The notes under the pieces are model-generated. The model was not told where the DNA came from. It was given only the letters and a program-made list of their open reading frames with translations, and made no database searches. Below are positions 1-6,836 of a stretch of 10,489 nt of DNA, in pieces. The DNA is from Nostoc sp. CHAB 5715 (GTDB taxonomy: Bacteria > Cyanobacteriota > Cyanobacteriia > Cyanobacteriales > Nostocaceae): contig NZ_JAIVFR010000131.1 of assembly GCF_020829685.1 (NCBI RefSeq), positions 1-10,489 on the forward strand, read 5' to 3'. Each line of letters opens with the position of its first letter. Positions within the stretch are counted from its first letter, which is position 1. The translations under genes and the position numbers were made by a program.

Positions 1-87
1 GCTTATCTTGTTTGGGATGCAGCTTTTGCAGATATCGTTTACGACGGTACTCCCCTACCCAATCCTAACTTATATTACGATCGCTCT
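1..87 (+). pseudogene. PLP-dependent aminotransferase fragment (fold type I), cut at both ends
   Basis: Plus-strand frame 1 is open from the window edge. Its first ~29 residues read like the middle of a class I/II aminotransferase: LVWDAAFADIVYD, a proline-rich PLPNP stretch, then YYDRS. In this family the Asp of such a segment contacts the PLP ring nitrogen, and YxRxxSxGTLSKxxGLPGLR with the catalytic lysine normally follows. Here that part is missing. After YYDRS the frame runs into sequence antisense to a penicillin-binding protein and stops at 139-141. The fragment therefore lacks the PLP lysine and cannot be active. How much lies to the left of the window is unknown. The family call comes from motif memory only and is moderately sure. 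Confidence 0.55.
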
Positions 88-1038
88 GACAGTCCCTTGT
101 GCATCAACTCCGTTGTGTTGCTTAAATCTTCTATCTTCTGAGGCGATGAAAGCTTTTTTTAAATTATCTGGTATTTGTTCCAGCTTTAGCTGTTCTCTGG
201 CCGTTTCACCTTGTTGTTGTAATATAGTTCCATCGGCGGCTTTGATGGTCAGTGTTTGCTCTCTAACCACGGCATTCAACTCGGACTGATCTGGCAAAGT
301 CCGATCTATTAAACTGATGCCGTAGATCAAGGCAACAATACCACCACCTAAACCCAAACCTGCCCAAAACCAGATGCGACGATAGAGTGGTTTACCGCGA
401 GTTGCCTGATTGGCCTTCATCCTAGATGGTAAAATTTTCATTTGCTCAGTAACTCCTTCAGAAAAATCGAAATATTCTCGATGTGCAGCACATTCGCGCA
501 AAGCTTCGTCCATCTGTTGTTCAGTAATAGTTCCTTTTCTGGAAGCCCAAAAACCGCTATTGAAAACGTCTTCAAGTTGGGCATCTGAAAAAATTTGCTG
601 CTCTTTCACAAATGGGGAAAAGATATTTCGCAGCTTGTCATTGGCATGATGGTAATCACAACAGAAGAAATCGACTTCTGAAAGCTTGTCTAAATTCTCG
701 GCGATTTTTTCAAAAACGACAATATCAGTATCAATATAAATAAACTCATCTAAAGGCCCAAACCACGCCACCAGTTTACGCATTTTGTTGGGTAAGGCAA
801 GGAAATCTCGATCAAAAATTTCTCCGATGCGCTTGGTAAATTTATCAATAAGTTCTAAATCTGGAAAAATTTGCACTTTATGTAAGGTAGCAAGCTGCTC
901 TGCTACCTTGTGATAATTTTCATTAAAAGGTATGAGATAAACGGTAACTTCTGGGTCATAGTAACGAATGCTATTGAGTAAAGCGATCGCATTATCGATA
1001 ACCCGGTCATTGGCAACAATATAAATTCCCCTACTCAT
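70..1038 (-). CDS. Chimeric ORF: GT-A glycosyltransferase N-terminus fused to penicillin-binding protein N-terminus
   Basis: This 322-residue ORF joins two unrelated proteins. Residues 1-199 are a GT-A glycosyltransferase paralogous to the product of 1042-2022: they share NDxVxDxxxALLNSI near the start, GPxDxFIYxDxD with DTD at 103-105 (metal and nucleotide-sugar binding), and NSGFWASRKG at 160-169. They break off at EGVTEQ, where the paralogue continues GEQPLINY. Residues 200-322 match the start of a class A PBP: basic stretch, a membrane segment at about 222-244, and the GT51 motif EDRRFKQHNGVD at 301-312. The transferase lacks its C-terminal third and the PBP lacks nearly all of its catalytic domain, so neither activity is expected. 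The ATG is preceded by AAGGAT at good spacing and lies 3 bp after the upstream stop, so the ORF may still be translated, giving a membrane-anchored remnant. Confidence 0.8.
   Translation of the reverse strand: MSRGIYIVANDRVIDNAIALLNSIRYYDPEVTVYLIPFNENYHKVAEQLATLHKVQIFPDLELIDKFTKRIGEIFDRDFLALPNKMRKLVAWFGPLDEFIYIDTDIVVFEKIAENLDKLSEVDFFCCDYHHANDKLRNIFSPFVKEQQIFSDAQLEDVFNSGFWASRKGTITEQQMDEALRECAAHREYFDFSEGVTEQMKILPSRMKANQATRGKPLYRRIWFWAGLGLGGGIVALIYGISLIDRTLPDQSELNAVVREQTLTIKAADGTILQQQGETAREQLKLEQIPDNLKKAFIASEDRRFKQHNGVDAQGTVRAIVI
73..441 (-). pseudogene. Truncated class A penicillin-binding protein (5' portion only)
   Basis: This is the PBP-derived part of the chimeric ORF. It may begin at its own in-frame ATG (439-441). 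It encodes PLYRRIWFWAGLGLGGG leading into a hydrophobic helix, then a periplasmic segment, then IASEDRRFKQHNGVD, which holds the catalytic Glu motif of GT51 peptidoglycan glycosyltransferases. In intact family members RAI(V/A)xN and the GGSTITQQ motif follow. Here the frame ends with RAIVI and a stop at 70-72. Class A PBPs are usually more than 600 residues long, so about four fifths is missing, including the transpeptidase domain. It is very probably non-functional. Confidence 0.8.
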
Positions 1039-1041
1039 AAA

Positions 1042-2022
1042 TTATCCTTGGTTAATTAACTTAAGTTTTCGCAAAGCTCTTGTAAGTAAATTTTGTGTTG
1101 GAGCGTCATTATAATTCTTAGGAGGCTTTGTAAACACTGGACGCTTTTCTGGTTCGTGTAAATAACGATAATAGAGAAATAAATCTCGATAGGGAAACTC
1201 AATATTTTCGCCAGCACAGACTGCTTGATTGATATGAGGAGGAATACCAATGTAATGAAGGTAAGTTAGTCGATTGCCTTTGTCATAAAGAATATATTCT
1301 CGTTCTTCAAAATGCTTAGATGTGGCAGAACATCCAGTTTTTTGATTATCTGGTAATTGTTTAGCAAAGTTATAAATAGAAAGATTAGACCTCATTACCA
1401 TGTAGTTAATCAGTGGTTGTTCACCAGCCCCTTCATACAAAATTTCCGCTTCACCATTTTTTAGATGGGATATTAGTAAATTTCTTTGTTCTGAATTAAA
1501 TATCCCCCGCTTTGAGCCATAGAAACCTGAGCAAAATGTTTCGGAATCAATGCGCTTTTGCTCGAAAATTTTTAGTAATTTGGGAGAATTAACATTGTAT
1601 ATTTTACTAACATCTTTAAATTGAAAATCGTAGACAACAAAATCATAACTATCTAACTTTTCAAACACCGCCGCGAGGGAGTTCATCACCAAGGTGTCTG
1701 CATCTAAATAGATAAACTTATCAAATGGCCCATCAAAAGCACAAAAACGACGGTGAGCGCCATACAAACGGAATTTACTGCGATTCAATCGCTCTGGTGC
1801 TGCTGAGAGCATAAATTGATCCCAGCGATTGATTGATTCTTGATTATCGTAAAGAAATACATTAGGGCGTTTAGCTATTTCATCAGCGATTCGCTGTGTC
1901 TGATCGTCGAAAGGATAGATACAAACAGGAGTTTCCGACCCCAAGATAACATCAATACTGTTGAGCAAAGCCACCAGTTGATCGAAAACATAATCATTGC
2001 CAAGGGTACAAATACCATTCAT
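1042..2022 (-). CDS. GT-A fold glycosyltransferase (DxD type), cyanobacterial polysaccharide-locus family
   Basis: This 326-residue protein probably transfers a sugar from a nucleotide-sugar donor in the cytoplasm. Visible family signs are an N-terminal nucleotide-binding strand (GICTLGNDYVFDQLVALL), the segment FDKFIYLDADTLV with the DAD metal-binding triad at 107-109, CSGFYGSKRG at 164-173, GEQPLINY at 200-207, and a C-terminal YLHYIG around 254-259 whose His could be a second metal ligand, as in GT8-like enzymes. There is no signal peptide or membrane segment. It starts 3 bp after the stop of the GT10 gene and ends 3 bp before the chimeric paralogue, so translational coupling is likely. 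No clear Shine-Dalgarno precedes the ATG. Donor and acceptor are unknown. It is the intact model for the truncated copy downstream. Confidence 0.85.
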   Translation of the reverse strand: MNGICTLGNDYVFDQLVALLNSIDVILGSETPVCIYPFDDQTQRIADEIAKRPNVFLYDNQESINRWDQFMLSAAPERLNRSKFRLYGAHRRFCAFDGPFDKFIYLDADTLVMNSLAAVFEKLDSYDFVVYDFQFKDVSKIYNVNSPKLLKIFEQKRIDSETFCSGFYGSKRGIFNSEQRNLLISHLKNGEAEILYEGAGEQPLINYMVMRSNLSIYNFAKQLPDNQKTGCSATSKHFEEREYILYDKGNRLTYLHYIGIPPHINQAVCAGENIEFPYRDLFLYYRYLHEPEKRPVFTKPPKNYNDAPTQNLLTRALRKLKLINQG

Positions 2023-2025
2023 AAT

Positions 2026-2988
2026 TTATGAGTGTTGATCAACAAAGTTTGATAACCAGTTAAGCAGGTTTAATTTGTGTAAGATGATTTGACGAGCTTG
2101 GGCGATCGCATCTTTGGCAGCATACCAAGCATCAGGTGTCGCTGTCACTTCTTGGATGTAGGCAATGCCTTTTTCATCTAAACTGGGCAACCGCAAAAAA
2201 CTACCCGGTGGCAATAATTTATCAGCAGCCGGGCCGCCATAGTAAATTGGTAAACACCAGGCAAGTAAACTATCCCAAAGTTTCTCACTCACATACCAAT
2301 TATTATCAGCATAATTTTCAATTGCTAGATTGTAATAATATGGTGACATACCATACCACTTATTACCCAGTTCTCCCGACTTTTTCGCCCATTGTGGTAA
2401 GTTACGCCCATATAAATCAAATTTAATGCCATTAGATTGTAGAGACTGCAAAAAGTCTAAACGCTGGCGATGGTTGACAGTGCGGCTAATTCCTGAAGTA
2501 ATCCAACTACATGGAGCAACCTTTTGGGGGGGTGGCATTTCATTTAAATCTTGAAATGAATTTGAATGATACCAAATAGCAGGCATATAGTCAGGAGTGG
2601 GCGCAAAATCATCTGGGCCAGAAACGTAGCCGCAATACTTTTGAGCTTGTTGGTAATTATAATTAGTAATTTCTACAATTTCATCTAAAGGCGGTTCTCT
2701 TAGTAAATAAATAATCCGCTCTTTACTCACATCACGTAGTAGAGAATCAATATTTAATACTGATTTTTGCTGTCGTTTACGAAAACTATCTAACCAAGAT
2801 GTTTGTGGCGCTGCTTCAGGAAAATCAAATTGATACATTAGCAGAAAATCTGGTTTTGCTGCCAGTGCTTGCATTTGTATATTGCCCCAAACTCCAAATT
2901 GATTAGGAGTTTGTTGCCACAGCCAATCGGCTCTAGTTTCTAAACCTCGATAGCTGCTAATCATGCCTACAGTTTTGTTATTAGTCAT
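2026..2988 (-). CDS. GT10 family (alpha-1,3-fucosyltransferase-like) glycosyltransferase
   Basis: This 320-residue protein carries the hallmark donor-binding block of GT10 at about 218-252: YYNLAIENYADNNWYVSEKL, then WDSLLAWCLPIYYGGP. In characterised GT10 enzymes (Fut and FucT) the NxAxEN...TEKLWxxLxxxxxPVYxG block binds GDP-fucose. The motif DLYGRN at 191-196 matches the usual segment before it. A fucosyl transfer is therefore likely, but some bacterial members use other donors, and the WC in LLAWCLP is unusual against the common AG. There is no signal or membrane segment. The annotated ATG lies inside a heptamer repeat array and lacks a Shine-Dalgarno. An alternative in-frame ATG at 2962-2964 (MISSYRG) would drop only eight residues and may be the real start. 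Confidence 0.85.
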   Translation of the reverse strand: MTNNKTVGMISSYRGLETRADWLWQQTPNQFGVWGNIQMQALAAKPDFLLMYQFDFPEAAPQTSWLDSFRKRQQKSVLNIDSLLRDVSKERIIYLLREPPLDEIVEITNYNYQQAQKYCGYVSGPDDFAPTPDYMPAIWYHSNSFQDLNEMPPPQKVAPCSWITSGISRTVNHRQRLDFLQSLQSNGIKFDLYGRNLPQWAKKSGELGNKWYGMSPYYYNLAIENYADNNWYVSEKLWDSLLAWCLPIYYGGPAADKLLPPGSFLRLPSLDEKGIAYIQEVTATPDAWYAAKDAIAQARQIILHKLNLLNWLSNFVDQHS

Positions 2989-3010
2989 TTGTCATTTGTC
3001 ATTAGTCATT
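2983..3010. repeat. Heptanucleotide tandem repeat, four units of (A/T)GTCATT
   Basis: Four perfect-length units follow each other: AGTCATT, TGTCATT, TGTCATT, AGTCATT. They match the STRR type of short tandem repeat known in heterocystous cyanobacteria. The same heptamers recur inside the two small mobile elements at 6616-6787 and 10174-10371. The array fills the gap between the GT4 and GT10 genes and supplies the first annotated ATG of the GT10 gene on the minus strand. Confidence 0.85.
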
Positions 3011-3034
3011 TTACTTAATCTCAGCAATTTTTCC

Positions 3035-4246
3035 TTAGACAATAAGTTGAGGAAGCAGAGATTCATCAATATAACTCAGGATTTTTGCCGCTCTATTTTC
3101 CCAAGAAAACTGCTTGACAAAATTGATACTATCTGGATAACCTTCTATTTTTCTGGGATGAGTTTCTAAAACCCGCTTTAGACATTCGGCAAATTTGCTG
3201 GGGTTATCTGGCTCACACCAAGCAGCGATCGCTTGAGTATCTTGAAATTCAACTAATGAAGGAATTTCTGTTGCTACAATGGGAGTCCCAGAGGCGAAGT
3301 AGTCAAACAGCTTTAAGGGAGATGTGAAAGTTGCCGCTTTTCCTGAACAATGAGGGTGAGCTAAAACATCGCCTGCTTGTAACAAAGATGCTAACTCATT
3401 ATGCAAAACATAACCCAAAAATTTAATATTATTAACTTGTTTTTCTTTGACAAATTGCTGATAATATTCAACTTCTTTAGGCTTACCACCTGCACAAACA
3501 AATTGCACATTAGGCATTTCGTTAGCCACATCAATTAGTACATCAATACCTTTAAATTGCTGTAAAGCTCCTGCATAAACTACCAATCTTTGGCTTTCAT
3601 CTTGCAATAGTTTTTGACGCCATTCTGCTGCTTTTTCTGGTTGTCTCTCCATAAATAAGCGATTAAAACCATTGTGCAGTGTAATCACTTTTTCTGGTGG
3701 CATCCCATTTTTAATCATGCTTTCGCGGATGGTGTCTACAACGGTGACAGCAATTTGCAATAGCGGATTTGTAACAATTTCTGGCTCAAATGGTTTGTCT
3801 TCGTGGTGGTGGTGTTCATAAATTGCCGGAACGCCATTTTTGATAGCAGCTTTGACAAAATTCCAGTTGCGACTGTGGACAATTTTAGTAGTTGGAAGTA
3901 TGTAAAATGGTAAATAATACTTGCTGGCAATGGTGTTAGAGTCAGTAAATTTGCTCCGAAAATGGTCAATCGGCCAAGGCATCGGTAAGGGAGCAACTTT
4001 TAACTTGTCATGGAGGTTGTAATATTTGAGCAGTTCTGTTGGTGTTTTTCTCGGTTGAAAAGGACGAGCTAAATTAGCTGGATTAATAGCTTTTGCTCCT
4101 TTTTCAGGATATACCAAAACTGTTGAGTATCCCAAGTTGGCAGCGCCGTTAGCTGCATTTGTAGACTGGACTAGGTGAGCCTCTGGCTGCGGCAACTCTT
4201 CACCAATGAAAAAAATATAGTGTTTTTTAAAAGCAAGATTTTTCAT
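3035..4246 (-). CDS. GT4 family glycosyltransferase (GT-B fold)
   Basis: The 403-residue protein has the two-domain layout of retaining GT-B enzymes. The N-terminal acceptor domain includes HSRNWNF (124-130) and a His-rich AIYEHHHHED loop (141-150). The C-terminal donor domain opens with VVYAGALQQFKGIDVLI (222-238; phosphate-binding Lys232) and carries SPLKLFDYFASGTPIVATEI (309-328), the family's nucleotide-sugar block. It is probably cytosolic or peripheral on the membrane and adds a sugar to a lipid-linked or soluble glycan. The start was chosen at the ATG 4 bp after the ABC gene stop. The longer reading begins at TTG (4273) and would overlap that gene by 23 bp. Neither start has a strong Shine-Dalgarno. 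The tight spacing argues for co-expression with the exporter. Substrates are unknown. Confidence 0.87.
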   Translation of the reverse strand: MKNLAFKKHYIFFIGEELPQPEAHLVQSTNAANGAANLGYSTVLVYPEKGAKAINPANLARPFQPRKTPTELLKYYNLHDKLKVAPLPMPWPIDHFRSKFTDSNTIASKYYLPFYILPTTKIVHSRNWNFVKAAIKNGVPAIYEHHHHEDKPFEPEIVTNPLLQIAVTVVDTIRESMIKNGMPPEKVITLHNGFNRLFMERQPEKAAEWRQKLLQDESQRLVVYAGALQQFKGIDVLIDVANEMPNVQFVCAGGKPKEVEYYQQFVKEKQVNNIKFLGYVLHNELASLLQAGDVLAHPHCSGKAATFTSPLKLFDYFASGTPIVATEIPSLVEFQDTQAIAAWCEPDNPSKFAECLKRVLETHPRKIEGYPDSINFVKQFSWENRAAKILSYIDESLLPQLIV

Positions 4247-4250
4247 AATT

Positions 4251-6572
4251 TTAGATATTAATACTATTCTCAAATTTTTCTAAATTGTCGAGCAGATGTA
4301 TAGCAGATTCATAACTTTCATTAATTAATCCCTTTTGTTCTTCTGTGGTGTATATCAAATTATCAGCTAGAGAGCGGAGAGAGCTAATTATGAAATTGAG
4401 AGAAGCCCGAAACTCAATGGATAGATGATTAAAGGCGTGATAATAAGTGCTTATAATATTTTGATTTTGTTCAGAAATTGAGATAAATTTCCCCTTTGTT
4501 TGCAAATTAATAACATCTTCAAAAACATCTATGGTGTTAAGAATTCTCCAAGCTGATTTGTAAGAGCCTTCAATTAATTTATGCTGTTCTTGGGAATCGT
4601 CTACCAGATCATCAAGTAATAAGCGCAGGAACCCAATCATCAAGTTCAACTGTGTCCGAATTTCGTGAGAGATGCGGAGCAAGCTTTGCTTGTGTTTAGT
4701 AGCGGCTTCAGGATATTCAACAAATTTCTTTGAGTTTAGGCGCATTGCCTTAATAATTTTTGTCTGAATCAAGTTTTTGTTAGGCCGATCGCTAAATTGC
4801 ATTGAGTACAAACGCGAGTAGTAATCACCTTTTTGTAAAAGTTCTTCATGGGTTCCCACTTCTACCACCTGTCCTTGATCTAATACGGCAATTTGATCGG
4901 CTTTTTGGACTGTGGAAAGGCGGTGAGCAATTACCAGGGTTGTGCGATCGCGACTCAAATCATCAAGTGCAGATTGTACTAAGCGTTCGGAAACGGTATC
5001 TAAAGCGCTGGTGGCTTCATCTAAAATCAGAATTTCTGGATTTTGGAGGAGGGCGCGGGCGATCGCTAATCTTTGCCTTTGTCCACCAGATAACATGACG
5101 CCGCGATCGCCAATCAAGGTGTCAAATCCTTGAGGCAATTTGCTAATAAACTCATAAGCATTTGCCCGCTTTGCTGCTGTCAGAATTTCATCCTCAGTAG
5201 CCTCTTCTCGCCCATAAGCGATATTATTTCGCACTGAGTCATTAAAAAGAAAGGTATCTTGACTAACAATCCCCATTCGCCTTCGCAGGGATACAACATC
5301 GAACTCCCGCAAATCAGTACCGTCAATGGTAATACTGCCAGCTATTGGGTCATAGAATCTGGGCAAAAGGTCTGCTAAAGTGGATTTACCAGCACCAGAA
5401 CTGCCTACTAATGCTAAGGTCGTGCCACGGGGTAAAAATAAATTCACATCTTTGAGTACCAACTTTTCATGACCAGGGTAGGCAAAGCAAAGAGAATTAA
5501 AAGACACGCCCTCTTGTAATTTTGTATAGGGAAGCTTACCCTTATCCATGAACGGCTTATCATGGAGGCTTAAAAACTCATTCGTCACATCTACGCTGGC
5601 GGCCGTACTGGCAAAGTTGCTGCGAATACTATTTAACTGAGAAATTAATGGCAGCACTCGCAGCAGCACTAATAAATATGTTAAAAGTACGGTGGAAAGA
5701 GAAGAAACCTGGCCAGCAAAGAAGGTTTTGCTCAAAAGTACAATCAGCAGTAAAGCTGTAATACCCATCACCTCACTTAGAGGTGTAATTGCTTCCGAAT
5801 TAACCTGAGATTGGAAATCTGCTAACTCGCGATCGCGAATTAATTTTTTAATCCGTTGATATTCTTTTTCTTCATTTCCCGTCGCCTTTACCAGTCGGAT
5901 TCCGTTCAAAGTCTCCAGCACAGAGATTGAATATGCTCTAGACATCTCACTAAGCTGCTTACCAAAATTTCTCGACTGAGAAATGGCATACTGATTTATT
6001 AACGTCACCAACGACAGCAAAAGCGTAGCAGCAATTGTCAACTGCCAAGAGATTGACAGTAATAAACCGACAAAAACTAAAATTGTGATCCCCAGGATAA
6101 CCATCCTGACTGTACTACCTATAGCACTTGCAGCCCGACCAATTTCTCCACCCAGACGGTTGATTAAATCACCAACCTTTGTTTTGGCATAATAATCTAT
6201 ATCAACTTCTAGTAATAGCTTTAACCCGGTTTCGCGCATATCCGATGTCAGCTTTCGGGTTAAAGAACTCGATGCTAAGACGCTGGCATAGGTAGCTAAG
6301 TTTTTTAAAAAAATTGTGAATAAAATCGTCCCAGCCATTACTACTATCCGGTAAGATTCTGGAGTATTATCAAAGGGAGATATCAACCTTTTTAGGATGG
6401 GAGGGGCAGTACTTAAATCTACTTCTTGCCCCACAATTTTTAAAATCACTGGCACAATTAAAGCTGTGCTAATTCCATTAAATAAGGCTCCAGAAAATCC
6501 TAACAATATTGTCAGCAGAATCAAACCTGGATAGGGTTTAGCGAATCTTAGTAGTAGTTTTCTGGTAGACAT
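4251..6572 (-). CDS. HepA/MsbA-like ABC exporter (fused membrane and ATPase domains) with tandem HisKA-like C-terminal tail
   Basis: Residues 1 to about 330 form an ABC exporter membrane domain with hydrophobic helices near 15-47, 76-100, 155-196 and 265-310. The ATPase domain follows: Walker A GSSGAGKST (390-398), Q-loop Q438, signature LSGGQ (494-498), Walker B ILILDEA with catalytic Glu519, and switch His550. The protein resembles lipid-A/glycolipid flippases and the cyanobacterial HepA exporters needed for heterocyst envelope polysaccharide. Family members usually end near residue 600. This one runs to 773 with two histidine-kinase dimerisation-like segments. Its surroundings of glycosyltransferases suggest export of a glycolipid or oligosaccharide across the cytoplasmic membrane. 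It leads the tight left-hand gene run; its promoter would lie within or beside the mobile element just upstream. No strong Shine-Dalgarno precedes the ATG. The exact substrate is inference. Confidence 0.92.
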   Translation of the reverse strand: MSTRKLLLRFAKPYPGLILLTILLGFSGALFNGISTALIVPVILKIVGQEVDLSTAPPILKRLISPFDNTPESYRIVVMAGTILFTIFLKNLATYASVLASSSLTRKLTSDMRETGLKLLLEVDIDYYAKTKVGDLINRLGGEIGRAASAIGSTVRMVILGITILVFVGLLLSISWQLTIAATLLLSLVTLINQYAISQSRNFGKQLSEMSRAYSISVLETLNGIRLVKATGNEEKEYQRIKKLIRDRELADFQSQVNSEAITPLSEVMGITALLLIVLLSKTFFAGQVSSLSTVLLTYLLVLLRVLPLISQLNSIRSNFASTAASVDVTNEFLSLHDKPFMDKGKLPYTKLQEGVSFNSLCFAYPGHEKLVLKDVNLFLPRGTTLALVGSSGAGKSTLADLLPRFYDPIAGSITIDGTDLREFDVVSLRRRMGIVSQDTFLFNDSVRNNIAYGREEATEDEILTAAKRANAYEFISKLPQGFDTLIGDRGVMLSGGQRQRLAIARALLQNPEILILDEATSALDTVSERLVQSALDDLSRDRTTLVIAHRLSTVQKADQIAVLDQGQVVEVGTHEELLQKGDYYSRLYSMQFSDRPNKNLIQTKIIKAMRLNSKKFVEYPEAATKHKQSLLRISHEIRTQLNLMIGFLRLLLDDLVDDSQEQHKLIEGSYKSAWRILNTIDVFEDVINLQTKGKFISISEQNQNIISTYYHAFNHLSIEFRASLNFIISSLRSLADNLIYTTEEQKGLINESYESAIHLLDNLEKFENSINI
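4254..4673 (-). other. Duplicated HisKA-like (DHp) segments at the exporter C-terminus
   Basis: Residues 634-690 and 717-773 of the exporter align without gaps at a constant offset of 83 residues, with about 24 of 57 positions identical by eye. Repeat 1 has ISHEIRTQLN with His636, an H-box like that of histidine kinases (SHELRTPLN) but with Gln for Pro. Repeat 2 has LSIEFRASLN, with Ile719 in place of the His. Both carry a second helix of the form EQxxLIxxSYxSAxxxL...FE..IN. No HATPase (N, G boxes) follows. Repeat 1 could still be a dimerisation or phosphoacceptor module. Repeat 2 cannot be phosphorylated on the canonical His. Confidence 0.75.
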
Positions 6573-6615
6573 TGGGTATTTTTATGCTACTTTCATTTAT
6601 TAATATTATTCACAC

Positions 6616-6787
6616 TATAGCAATCCTATTTGAGTCGTGAAAATTTTGTTATGGTCGTCCTTAGTCATTTGTCACTTGTACTGAGCGTAGTCGAAGTATT
6701 GGTCATTTGTGATTACAAAGGACAAATAACTAATGACTAATGACAGCAAAGAGAAAAATATTTCACAAATGATTTAGGACTGCTATA
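6616..6787 (+). mobile_element. Small non-autonomous inverted-repeat element (MITE-like), copy 1
   Basis: This 172-bp non-coding element fills most of the 264-bp gap between the ABC exporter and the upstream GT4 gene. It starts TATAGCAATCCTA and ends TAGGACTGCTATA: 13-bp terminal repeats with one mismatch, and weaker complementarity continues for about 35 bp. Inside are heptamers of the GTCATT(T/A) type on both arms, so the transcript could fold into one long hairpin. The TATA ends fit a TA target duplication, as made by IS630/Tc1-mariner transposases, but that family assignment is inference. No transposase is present. A second copy lies inverted at 10174-10371. Confidence 0.8.
6674..6702 (+). 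repeat. Short repeat insert in the centre of element copy 1
   Basis: Sequence containing ACTGAGCGTAGTCGAAGT sits between the heptamer arms of the element. From memory this resembles a dispersed repeat common in Nostocales intergenic DNA. In copy 2 the corresponding position holds an unrelated hairpin (10266-10303). Confidence 0.5.
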
Positions 6788-6836
6788 TACTTGCCAAATT
6801 TACTAATCATCAAATAAATCAAACCCCAATCAAGAT

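Noticed and set aside
2..60. Minus-strand open stretch after the PBP stop (reads DWVGEYRRKRYLQ)
   Set aside because: It is antisense to the aminotransferase-like frame, has no start, and matches no continuation expected of a PBP.
8..289. Plus-strand 93-residue ORF rich in Cys, Ser and Leu
   Set aside because: It crosses both gene fragments in a different frame, has no ribosome binding site, and its composition is that of an antisense shadow.
3797..3820. Run of four His codons in the GT4 protein as a metal site
   Set aside because: It lies in a loop of the acceptor domain, and GT-B enzymes of this family do not need a bound metal; nothing else supports it.
4254..4673. Complete histidine kinase fused to the exporter
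   Set aside because: Only dimerisation-like helices are present; no HATPase N, D or G boxes occur before the stop codon.
4802..5133. Two plus-strand ORFs of 98 and 63 residues
   Set aside because: They are antisense to the conserved ATPase domain of the exporter, which is clearly the real coding strand here.
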